Assembly: GCA_905221605.1 (NCBI GenBank)
Contig: CAJNDS010002301.1
Location: forward strand, 1,020,692 to 1,084,691
DNA length: 64,000 nt
DNA from: Symbiodinium natans
Taxonomy: Eukaryota > Sar > Dinophyceae > Suessiales > Symbiodiniaceae
Reading direction: 5' to 3'
In this document: in pieces, positions 11,745-20,319 of the stretch
How positions within the stretch are numbered: position 1 is the first letter of the stretch
Layout: every line of letters begins with the position of its first letter
The notes under the pieces: generated by a model
What the model was told of the DNA's origin: nothing
The model's database searches: none
The model's input: only the letters and a program-made list of their open reading frames with translations
Translations under genes and position numbers: made by a program

Positions 11745-11808
11745 TCCGAAGAAGCGCCAAAAGCCAACAGTTCCAAGCGACATCACCTCCTGAAACACCA
11801 CGTCCACC
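11745..11808 (-). CDS. Exon-like segment, duplication copy 1
   Basis: The minus strand reads ..CGACAG|GGTGGACGTGGTG.. and gives VDVVFQEVMSLGTVGFWRFF before GGA|GTAGGGTTTTGGG. Acceptor and donor are both in place and the frame is open. The duplicated copy at 12501-12564 keeps the same reading. Confidence 0.5.
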
Positions 11809-11940
11809 CTGTCGGGCGTGGGGCTTGAGGATTTAGGGTCTAGGGTTTAGGGTTTAGGGTCTAGGGTCCAGGGTTTCAGGGTTTAAGGGTTTAGGGTTTA
11901 GGGGCTTTAGGCCAGGGATTCACGGTTTAGGGTTCAAGGC

Positions 11941-12004
11941 CCCTAAACCCTAAACCCTAAACCCTAAACCCTAAACCCTAAACCCTAAACCCTAAACCCT
12001 AAAC
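11941..12004 (-). repeat. (CCCTAAA)9
   Basis: Nine perfect units. This is the 3' intron-end type of block when read on the minus strand relative to flanking exon-like segments. Confidence 0.95.
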
Positions 12005-12011
12005 ACCCTAC

Positions 12012-12073
12012 ATCCCAAAGGCCATGCGAGCTACTTGGTTGACGCGCGCCTGCCCGACCGGCGTACGCGCTGG
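12012..12073 (-). CDS. Exon-like segment, duplication copy 1
   Basis: The minus strand reads PEPARTPVGQARVNQVARMA and ends ..GGGAT|GTAGGGTGTTTAGGG. The matching stretch in copy 2 (about 12785-12855) has an indel that changes the frame, so at most one copy is functional. Confidence 0.45.
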
Positions 12074-12500
12074 CTCCGGGGAGATCTCAGGGCTTAGGGT
12101 TTAGGGTGTTGGGTTTAAGGTTTAGGGTTTAGGGTTTAGAGTTTAGGGTTTAGGATGTTGTTCTTGTTGTTCTTGTTGTTGTCATTGATGCTGGTATCAC
12201 ATATAATTATCATGACCCCAAACTTATGAACTCTAAACCCTAAACCCTACATTCTTCGAGCCGCCCCAACCCCTTAAAAACAAACCTTCCAATTTGCGAT
12301 CTTCCCCCCCGTATATACTAACAGTCCTTAATAGGGTGTAAAGTACCCCCTATTATAAACCCTAAAAGGGAACCTTGAAACCAAACAAACCAGGTAAAGG
12401 GTACCACCGGGCTCCCTACTAAACCACACCGTAAACCCGAAACCCTCGACCCTAAACCCTAAACCCTAAACCGCAAAACCCCCTAAACCCAAAACCCTAC

Positions 12501-12564
12501 TCCGAAGAAGCGCCAAAAGCCAACAGTTCCAAGCGACAGCACCTCCTGAAACACCACGTCCACC
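12501..12564 (-). CDS. Exon-like segment, duplication copy 2
   Basis: Same reading and junctions as 11745-11808. It differs at one codon (CAT to CAG region), so the duplicated exon is preserved in frame. Confidence 0.4.
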
Positions 12565-12959
12565 CTGTCGGGCGTGGGGCTTGAGGATATAGGGTCTAGG
12601 GTTTAGGGTCTAGGGTCCAGGGTTTCAGGGTTTAAGGGTTTAGGGTTTAGGGGCTTTAGGCCAGGGATTCACTGTTTAGGGTTCAAGGCCCCTAAACCCT
12701 AAACCCTAAACCCTAAACCCTAAACCCTAAACCGTAAACCCTAAACCCTAAATAAACCCTACCGAATCCGAAACCTGCACCCTGCATCCCAAAGGCCACG
12801 CGAGCCACTCGGTTGGTGCGCGCTGGTGTGCTTGATTGGCGTACGCGCTGGCTCCGGGGAGATCTCAGGGCTTAGGGTTTAGGGTGTTGGGTTTAGGGTT
12901 TAGGGTTTAGGGTTTAGAGTTTAGGGTTTAGGACTTAAGGTTTAGGGTTTAAGGTTCAG

Positions 12960-13580
12960 GGTTGCTCCCTTGGTATGGGCCCCCCAGGGCCCATACGAAC
13001 CCTTTAAAAAGGAGGTAGGGACCACATTGAGGGCCCAAGAACTACCCGGAGCCCCCCCCTCGGACGGCCGCTGCAGCGCAAACCTTATAAGTCCATGTAT
13101 AGGGCTCACTGGACGTCCCGAAGGCTGATGTGTGTGTGTGGTCGACCAGGGTGCGCTCGGCCTTGTTACAACGCAGCAGCCCCTCCAGCGCGAAGGCTTA
13201 AAGGGCCAACCGCGGGCCCGTCATCCATGCGTGTTTGCATCACCCAGATCTCCACGGGCCCGCCCCCCCAAACCAGAAAGAGCAAGATACGCTCAATCCG
13301 GCAAGGGTTGGATAGAACACTTGGCAAGACAGCCCGCATCAACGATCCAAAGCTCTTCTCACGGCGATCCCTCGCCAGGATACTAAGCAAGGGATGCAAG
13401 CACGGAGACAGGGCAATCTAGTTACTCTAGGGTCCACCACACTCACGCACATCACGCACCGGCAGCACGTTAGGGGCCACCTCCACCAAATGGCACAAGG
13501 AGCCATTCCCCTCAAGCTGCACACTTCACTGACAATCAATATGCCTTTGGGGCGCCAGAAGGCTGATGTACATAAACATA
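12960..13580. other. Unique sequence with no assigned gene
   Basis: Starts with a GGGCCCATACGAACCCTTT phrase that recurs near 38940 and 60130. A 108-codon plus-strand frame and a 77-codon minus-strand frame overlap each other at 13095-13421. Neither has a domain I recognise. Confidence 0.4.
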
Positions 13581-13585
13581 TGCTA

Positions 13586-13620
13586 CCCCCCCCCCCCCCC
13601 CGGGTTATCCGCGCTTTTTG
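13586..13620 (+). repeat. Left inverted terminal repeat candidate (poly-C plus GTTATCC)
   Basis: A run of 16 C, then GGGTTATCCGCGCTTTTTG. An echo GTGGTTATCCATGC follows at 13620. Confidence 0.45.
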
Positions 13621-13710
13621 TGGTTATCCATGCTTGTTCTGATGTTTTTTGGTGGCTGTCCGTCTTTTCGTAACTAGTTTGTGCACTGCAGCCAGAAGCA
13701 TGGACACTCC

Positions 13711-14130
13711 TGCTCACACATACCCTCCCTTCCAGATGGGGTTCTCCCCACACATATTTTTTGTTTGCTTCTAGCTTATGGACCGCGGTGCGGAGCAAGG
13801 CCATGCCTGCTCACACCAACACCCGCCCATTCTACATGGGGTTCTCCCCATGCAGCTGTTTTTTCATGACTAGTTTGGCGAAGAGCATGCACATGCCTGC
13901 TCACACATACCCTCCCTTTCTACATGGGGTTCTTCCCATGTATCTTTTTTCCCATTGTGGACCGCGGTGCGGAGCAAGGCCGTGCCTGCTCACACCAACA
14001 CCCGTCCATTCTACATGGGGCTCTCCCCATGCAGTGTTCTTTTTTGTATGGACCGCGGCAGGGAGCAAAGCCATGCCTGCTCACGTACCCGCCCATTCTG
14101 CGTGGGGTTCTCCCCACGCAGCTCGTAATG
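13711..14130 (+). repeat. 90 bp satellite x5 with a hairpin in each unit
   Basis: TGCTCACAC.. starts at 13711, 13808, 13898, 13987 and 14078 (spacing 89-97 bp). Each unit contains a palindrome CATGGGGTTCTCCCCATG and, in alternate units, GGACCGCGGTGCGGAGCAA. All three plus frames stay open for long stretches because of the repeat; I do not call a protein. Confidence 0.85.
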
Positions 14131-14256
14131 CAGTGGCACTTGCTTGTGGAAGGCATCCGATGAGATCGTTTTCATACCGCCAGATGCTCGCGCCGCTCCT
14201 CCAGCATTGTTTCGATGATAACTAGATGTCCGCACTACTTTTTCCGTGGATTTCAT

Positions 14257-15546
14257 TCAGAGCTTTGCAGCAATGGTGTTCATGTACCACGTGAAGAGTT
14301 CCCCGGTGCTCATCCAAGCATCCTTACCCCTGTGCCAGTACTCATACTGGGGCGGAACGAACTTTGGCCTGTATGAGGGTAGAGTTGGACTTGACGTGTT
14401 GATTCTGCTTGACGCGGTCTTTGATGTACCTCCACGCACGATCCACCACCTGCGCCCCTGCCTTGAGAGTGATCTTTCGGCCATCTGGCAGCTTGTGCTT
14501 CACGAGACGCACGAAGGTCGGTGGCTTCCAGACGTACTTGCCGCCTTTCCAGACTCGCTTCTTTTGGTGGACCACCGAGTCTTGGAGAACCCTGCAATCT
14601 TGGCTTTGTAGCTTCTGGCACTGTCAGTGTGGAGTATGATGTTGCGATTTTTGAGCCAGGTGTTGGCGACTTTCAGCCAGCTCTCTTTCTTGACAGCACC
14701 AGGACCTGGTGCCCTCTTGCAAGTTGCCGTGGAAGGTAAGCGGATCAGCACCAATGAAGAAGGCTTGCCCCGGGCGACCATACCAAGCCACTGTTCCCAT
14801 CGCATTGGCTTCTTCTGCACCTCTGCATCTTCTGCAGGGAGGAGGAACTTGTCGAAGACAGCCTCATCGGCTTCGACTTCGGTCCATTCCTTCCCTTTAC
14901 CCGTCCCAAAGCTCATGGACTTCTGACAATGCTCCACGTATGCCTTGCGCACAAAGGCCAAGTTCTTTTCCATGCGTTCAAGAGCTTTGTGGTTCATGTC
15001 GAGCAGTATGTGTATGCTGCTGAGAGGAACACCGGCGAGTCGCATGAGCAAGGCGCTCCCCTGCACGGAAAGAGAATGTCCTTCTGAACCATTGCGAGAT
15101 GTGAACACCGGGTGAAGGTAGTGTGGCAAGATGAACTTGTGGCAGTGTCGGCTTCGGCAACGATATCGGGGTGGAAGGATGTCGCGTTTCTGCAAGGGGG
15201 ACACCGCGCTGGTGTTGCAGAAAGGGCATTTCATCTTACTGCAGTCCGGCAGGAGCCCATCTTCGGTGAGGATCTTGACCATGCGGTTCTCGTCCTTGTT
15301 GAGAAAATCTTTGAGATTTCGCTTCCATCGCACGCGGTCCATGCGGAGCACAATACCGTTCTGGACATATGGAGTCTTCTGCCAGAGCTTGGTTTTCGCA
15401 TTCGCACCGACGGGCTTCTTGGTGAAGTTATTCTTGAGAAGGAGCCTGGTCTTACCCTTCTTCGCAGAAGGAAAGATGGAGCACGGCTTCTTCTTCGGGA
15501 GCTGCTTGCCCATGGTGGCAACCTTGCGACGCCTATCTACGCACAC
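14257..15546 (-). pseudogene. IS1595/ISXO2-like (Merlin-type) transposase, two frameshifts
   Basis: From 15546 (or the inner MGKQLPKKKP) the protein shows a basic N-terminus, then a CPFC...CRSRHCH zinc-ribbon near residues 107-135. A DDE core follows with EADEAVFDK (first Asp), HTDSARSYKAK (second Asp), VVHQKKRV, and a C-terminal QYEYWHRGKDAW/TGELFTWYM block typical of the family. The frame shifts near 14581 (one missing base in TCCAAGACTCGG) and again near 14364 (one extra base), then ends at 14257. Family members are cut-and-paste transposases; eukaryotic relatives are Merlin elements. With two shifts this copy should be inactive unless the breaks are sequencing errors. Confidence 0.8.
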
Positions 15547-15638
15547 AAGCCAAAAGCCTTAGCCCGGTCTGTGTGGAAAACAAGGACAATGGCTCAGTGT
15601 GTGGAAGACATGGACAGTGGCTCGGCGAGGCGGTGATC

Positions 15639-15890
15639 CTAGTTTGCGAAGTGATCATAAGCCAAGCAGACACGCTGTAAGGAATTTTCGACGCAACGCT
15701 TCTGGAGTGCATCGTACTGCCGAGTAGAGAAGTGGACAATCTTGCCCAACATCAGGTATGTAACTACTCTGTCTGCACGCAGGCCAAGGGGCTTCAACAT
15801 TACACCAAAACGAAACCGGCCCGATGCTACTGTGCCCAGCTCACTCCTCGTGCATGGCACGGGCTGCTTCCTCATCGGGGTCCTCCTCAT
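15639..15890 (-). CDS. Open frame downstream of the SF3-like gene
   Basis: An 83-codon frame overlapping the 3' end of the ATPase pseudogene. Its inner part (GTVASGRFRFGVMLKPLGL, then RADRVVTYLMLG) reads like protein, not repeat. It may be the frameshifted C-terminus of the upstream gene or a small separate ORF. No function is recognised. Confidence 0.25.
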   Translation of the reverse strand: MRRTPMRKQPVPCTRSELGTVASGRFRFGVMLKPLGLRADRVVTYLMLGKIVHFSTRQYDALQKRCVENSLQRVCLAYDHFAN

Positions 15891-17679
15891 GTGGACGGGG
15901 GGGCGCCAGCGAAGATGACGATGCGAGATTGGACTTTCCGCGGACGCGGCGGAACTTTGCCTCTGGCATGACGAAGGAGCCGCGATCTACTCGATTTGCT
16001 CTGGGTCCTGTACCGATGTGCCTTGACAAATGAAGATCATTTGGTTGCTGAGGCTGCTCAGGCGAATCCGGCGAGGGTGGTAGAACACGAACAGGGCGAA
16101 GCCAGGACTGGAGTGCGTCGTTGGAATCATCGACAAAGTTCTTCACACTAGCGAAGTGGCCCATGTACTCCACACGGGCATCAATCATGGCCTGCTCACG
16201 CTCAACCTAAGACGCATGATTGAAGCCGTACATGGTCACGCCGTAATTTCCATAGAGCTCCTTGTCTTTTTCTGCGAGTAGATCCAGGTGAAGATCGTTC
16301 CGGTCAATGCGATGAACAGTGGCTGTGGGGCTTTCGGACGGCAGACGAAGGTAGAAGGCCGAGCTCGTGAACACGAAGATGGTACATCTTTTTGTGACGG
16401 CAAGTATGTCCTTCTTGCGGGCCCGTCAAATAGGGGAGTGATGAGCTTGAAGAAAAGGTCGGGATCAAGAGTCGTGTCCTGAGCTCCGACTCCCACCGGT
16501 TCCTCACCTGTGTCGTTGGATGTTAGGGCCCGGAATTGATTGCGTGTCAGACGGGCATCATTGTAACGGCCACTCACAGTGCCGTCCTCATCCGTCGTGA
16601 CAAAGGCTTTGAGGTCAGCGATATCCAGACGACGGGCTGAGGGGTCGTCCAGGAAGAGTCCCTCCTGGATCTGAGGCGACCGCTGCCTGAAATTGTCCAA
16701 AGACTTCGCCCGTCTCCAACCCGGCTTGACGCCCTGCAGGTCGAGACGGCGGATGTGATAGCGGCCAATGGCCATGGCCATTGTGATGATGGCTGGGGTT
16801 TTCCCGACGCCTGGGTTCCCCAGCATGAGGATGGCTGTGCTCAGGAGGGTACACCAATGGCAAGATAGTCTCCACGAGGACGGAGTTCAGGCTGGAAGTG
16901 TTGAGCGGGAACTCGTTGTGGGACGCGGCCCCTGAGATGCCTCTGGATTTGTTTTGGCACATAGCCCTGACTTTGACCTCGGGCCATCCGGCCACTGGCG
17001 TACCCGAGTCGGGTTTGATATTTGCGAGAATCCAAAATGTTTGCTCGTTAAGAGCATCACATTCAGGAGCAAAGGTGTTGATGAACCGTATGCCATCCGC
17101 CAGATCGTCGTTCTCGACCGACCATGTAGTTGACGTGGATTTCTGTAGGGCGCCTTGCGACTTGTTGTCCAAAGCGTGCCACTGGACATGATGACCACTG
17201 ACCCTCGCCAAAACCCATTGGAGAGCCTTCTTCACACCGTGAGGACCGGAACGGAACACTGGCACAAAGGGTTTCCCACTGCACATGGAAATGGCCGCAT
17301 TGGAAGAGAGGGATTTCTGAGGGGAAGACCTTCAGTCGTCGCCTGTGTTGTGAATGATGATGTCGACCTTGCTTGTTTCGGGCGGGATATTGGCAAAGGC
17401 GAGCGGTGGAGGTAGTTCCGCTAGATTTCCTTTGGCAACATGTTGTCCAATGACATTTGCACTGACGCACTCAAAGATCCCAAGGTGAACATCAAAGATG
17501 ATAGAGGCTGACTTGACGACTTTGACGTCTAATGGCCTGCAGACGCCCTGCAGAAGGTCCGGAACTGAAACCTGGTCGATGGAGTCACACGTGAAGACGT
17601 TCGGCCCGGGTAGAACTCGCACCTGGTAGTTCCGATCCGACACCTTTGCAATGCCTTCATCCATGAGGTTGCCTGCCAT
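15841..17679 (-). pseudogene. SF3-helicase-like ATPase gene, decayed (element ORF2, copy A)
   Basis: Start chosen at 17679 (MAGNLMDEGIAKV) because the paralogue at 45211 starts at the matching place. An N-terminal domain of about 180 residues aligns with copy B (..IIFDVHLGIF.. and ..SGHHVQWHAL..). The ATPase core has a P-loop GNPGVGKT (16797-16820), a Walker B LFLDD (16644-16658) and an ALTSND motif (16512-16529) placed like SF3 motif C. Breaks: TGA in frame at 17332-17334, a frameshift near 16850, another near 16424, and TAG in frame at 16207-16209. After the TAG the same frame resumes (VEREQAMIDARVEYMG) to 15841. SF3 helicases serve replication of small viruses and plasmid-like elements. 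Here the role is unknown, and a diverged AAA+ protein remains possible. Confidence 0.6.
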
Positions 17680-18037
17680 GAGTTGCGGTAGGTTGTAGAA
17701 GAAGACGAGGGCGAAACGAATGCGCAAGAAGCGAGAGGGGCGAGATACCGAACACACTACGGGCATAGGCATGCAATGGCCAGACGGTTGCAGCAAACAA
17801 GACGTGCTGAGAGCGGATTGGGAATGAGATTGAGTTACACTTATGAACACTGTTGTATTTCCGTTTAAGTGCTGACATGCATATGTGCGTCATGAAACGA
17901 AGCATATTCATGCGCCTTTGCAGACATTACACAACTGACAAGCAAGAGGCTGCCGGCAGCTTTTTTTTGTGCGTCATATGTAGCGGTGCTACCGTGATGC
18001 CTGTCATCACGTGCCTGTACTGCGAACACTCAGTTGT

Positions 18038-18220
18038 TTAGACCAAGGACTTCATTCGCCTCCCACAGGTCCTGCGTCGTATATCCTCAAGTTGACGTAC
18101 CCGACGCCGCAAAGTGCTCTTATGAGTGGAAGAGGAGCTAGAGCTGGAGCTGGAAGAGCCCGAATGGGAATTGTCATGGACACCCATAGCCTCATTCGAG
18201 GCCGGACTGCCTTGGCTCAT
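18038..18220 (-). CDS. Ser-tract/coiled-coil ORF (copy A)
   Basis: A 60-codon frame with a run of ten serines, then THKSTLRRRVRQLEDI, a short basic coiled coil. The same arrangement (Ser run, TPKAELRRRILTLQ) follows ORF1 of copy B, directly after its stop codon and in frame. In copy A it is one base out of frame with the upstream ORF. It is probably the C-terminus of ORF1, separated by a frameshift. Confidence 0.45.
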   Translation of the reverse strand: MSQGSPASNEAMGVHDNSHSGSSSSSSSSSSTHKSTLRRRVRQLEDIRRRTCGRRMKSLV

Positions 18221-18224
18221 GTTC

Positions 18225-18716
18225 TCAGTGCTCAGAGATATGCCCGTCGTCGTCAGACGCCGCCTTGTGGATGCTGTGGTCGACGTCCATTTGGTTCATG
18301 TGCTCCGAGATACGCTCACATTTGTCGAACCCCTCCTGGACGTTGTGGTCGGTGGGGATGTTGTGGTCTATGTCCTCGATGGCTGGCACGTCCTCAGCAT
18401 CCTGGATGGCCTTCATACGGTTCCCCTTGGCGTAAGCCTTCTTACTGGAAGCTAAGAGGCGAAGCAGTCTAGAGTCAGCTTCCGGACTCCAACCACCACC
18501 TGATCCCACTGTCAACGAGAGTGCACGCTGGATGTTGTTCATCGTGACCTGCAGTACTTTCTTTGTAATGGGCTGGCGAGTGCTGTGAACTTTGACTTTC
18601 CCGTCCTTGATGGCCTCATACACTGGATCATCGCTTCGGGTAGTGGAAGTCGGCCAGGGCACCGTTGCCGCTGCTGGTGGTGTAGGCGAGGGGGGCGTCG
18701 CGGGATTGGTTGGCAC
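18225..18716 (-). CDS. Element ORF1, copy A (unknown protein)
   Basis: The frame is open from about 18764 with no ATG upstream of 18716; the annotated start is GTG, so the true start is uncertain. After a Pro/Ala-rich leader it reads VYEAIKDGKVKVHSTRQP, then QVTMNNIQ and W..EADSRLLRLLASSKKAYA. This aligns with copy B (LVESIRQGEVPCHPTRVP, QVLNNNVK, W..AAQESLLTTLSKPKRLA). An acidic tail follows. No known family. Conservation between two diverged copies supports real coding. It lies 5' of ORF2 on the same strand. Confidence 0.55.
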   Translation of the reverse strand: MPTNPATPPSPTPPAAATVPWPTSTTRSDDPVYEAIKDGKVKVHSTRQPITKKVLQVTMNNIQRALSLTVGSGGGWSPEADSRLLRLLASSKKAYAKGNRMKAIQDAEDVPAIEDIDHNIPTDHNVQEGFDKCERISEHMNQMDVDHSIHKAASDDDGHISEH

Positions 18717-18834
18717 CAGGCGGAGATACGCAGCACCGTCATTCCATGATGAAGGAAGCGATTAGGGATACACAGGGGCGCTGCTAACCAATAGCCTCCC
18801 AACCACATTGTTCGCACACCGTGAGTTTTGAACC

Positions 18835-19345
18835 CCAGAAGCTTGAATCCAGAATCCCGGAGTATTGAAGTTCAATGTTCCGGATTGAACTTCAATACTC
18901 TGGGATTCAAGATTCAAGATTCAAGGTTCCAGGGAGAAGTTTCCCCGGGGTCTTGAATCCAGGGTGAGGAGTATTGAAGTTCAATGCCCCGGATTGAACT
19001 TCAATACTCCGGGCACCAGGATTCAAAAAATCCCGGGGAAACTTTTCCCGGGGACCTTGAATCTTGAATCTTGAATCCCGGCCCGGAGTATTGAAGTTCA
19101 ATGCCCCGGATTGAACTTCAATACTCCGGGATTCAAGTTTCAAGATTCAAGGTTCCAGGGAGAAGCCCCGGGATCTTGAATCCAGGGTGAGGAGTATTGA
19201 AGTTCAATGCCCCGGATTGAACTTCAATACTCCGGGCCCCAGGATTCAAGATCCCGGGGAAACTTTTCCCGGGAACCTTGAATCTTGAATCTTGAATCCC
19301 GAAGTATTGAAGTTCAATCCGGGGCATTGAACTTCAATACTCCTT
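18835..19345. repeat. Array of alternating inverted units of about 110 bp
   Basis: GTATTGAAGTTCAATG starts near 18861, 18970, 19087, 19193 and 19303. Each unit centres on the palindrome GTATTGAAGTTCAA..TTGAACTTCAATAC. Between these lie arms GATTCAAGATTCAAGGTTCC...CCCCGGGG that alternate in orientation. The whole block could fold into nested hairpins. Confidence 0.85.
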
Positions 19346-19347
19346 GT

Positions 19348-19455
19348 CCCTCATCGTGCTTAACCATTAAGGCCCTCATCGTGCTTAACCATTAACCTTG
19401 TCCCTCATCGTGCTTAACCATTAAGGCCCTCGTCGTGCTTAACCATTAAGGCCTA
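19348..19455 (+). repeat. 25-29 bp tandem repeat x4
   Basis: CCCTCATCGTGCTTAACC-ATTAAGG begins at 19348, 19373, 19402 and 19428. Confidence 0.9.
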
Positions 19456-19592
19456 GAAATTTAAGTACACTATGCACTCTAGAAACACCAGACACCAGTA
19501 AGTAGATAACATCGTCACACTGTAGTAGCAGAATATAAGAAGACTGAAGCTTTGAAGTAAGGAAGCTCTGAAGTTACTTATCCCCCCCCCCC

Positions 19593-19615
19593 CCAAAAGC
19601 GTGGATAACGGGGGG
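19593..19615 (-). repeat. Right inverted terminal repeat candidate
   Basis: CCAAAAGCGTGGATAACGGGGGG is the inverted partner of 13601-13620. It is preceded by a 13-base C run. Confidence 0.45.
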
Positions 19616-19773
19616 CGGTACCAAACATATATATATGTATGTATTTATTTCTACACATTCTCCCTGGCTAGTCTACGAAAATCCGAGAAAGCAGGGGGGA
19701 CCTTAGGGCCTACAGGTGCCCGAAGGTGGATTCAGATGTCAGGTTCCCAAATCTGCATCCAGACTTCTGTCCG

Positions 19774-19822
<49 letters not shown>
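19774..19822 (+). repeat. Poly-C tract, 49 bases
   Basis: An uninterrupted run of C. The length should be treated as approximate because such homopolymers sequence poorly. Confidence 0.9.
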
Positions 19823-19829
19823 ACTCCCC

Positions 19830-20308
19830 CCCAAGTCTCCACCAGAAAGGCTGATTGACGAAGTTGGCACCTTCAACTGTCGTTTCCTAGATTGGATCCC
19901 ACGAAACCCAATAAGGAGAACTTGGCTCCATGCCGAAGACAGGCTCCTTGGGCAGCATTTCATTTCATTTCATTTCGAACGCGTGTGCGGGTTATGTCCC
20001 GCACCTTGGCGGGCATCGAGGGTGAAAATTAAGTGACCTACTCGTTCGGGACCTGGTCTGTTTCGATGTCCTGGCCATTGTAGCCAGGCGGGTTGCGCTT
20101 CTGTACACTTCTCTGCGAGATTGGTCCTCAACCTCAGCAGGCAAGCTGGCGGGCAGGCCGAGTCTGGGGGGCATCAGCTTAGCAGGCTGGCGCTTGTGCA
20201 TTATAAGGCATGGAGGCTTTTCTTCTGCAGTGCGAGCAGTGGTCTGGAGGTGTGATTAAGTCCAGAATTCGGACTAGAGGAACTTAGGGATTTGATGGTT
20301 CAGTTTGC
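19830..20308. other. Unique sequence, no gene assigned
   Basis: Holds a CATTTCATTTCATTTC run at 19960-19975 and otherwise complex sequence. Short frames only. Confidence 0.4.
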
Positions 20309-20319
20309 TGGAGGCGACC

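Larger units (their letters stand above)
11578..12930. repeat. Segmental tandem duplication, about 590 bp unit, 756-757 bp offset
   Basis: 11578-12140 and 12334-12930 are near-identical over GTAAAGTACCCCCTATTATA through the exon-like segment, a CCCTAAA run and a final TTTAGGG run. The first copy begins directly upstream of the transposase gene. The second follows CTAACAGTCC, a phrase also present (inverted) near 47290. Confidence 0.85.
13586..19615 (-). mobile_element. Candidate composite DNA transposon with transposase and SF3-like ATPase genes
   Basis: Left end: poly-C then GGGTTATCCGCGCTTTTTG (13586-13620). Right end, read inward on the minus strand: CCCCCCGTTATCCACGCTTTTG (19593-19615). 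These are inverted copies with one mismatch and a 1-2 base gap. Between them, all on the minus strand, lie an IS1595-like transposase pseudogene, an SF3-like ATPase pseudogene and a Ser-tract/coiled-coil ORF. A 90 bp repeat array lies at the left end and palindromic plus 25 bp arrays at the right. No clear target duplication was found, so the boundaries are a hypothesis. The genes could also be independent insertions. Confidence 0.4.

Noticed and set aside
13711-14130. CRISPR-like array
   Set aside because: Units of about 90 bp vary throughout and have no constant repeat/unique spacer alternation; the host is eukaryotic.
13761-14225. 154-codon ORF over the 90 bp satellite
   Set aside because: Its peptide repeats with the satellite period and other frames are equally open.
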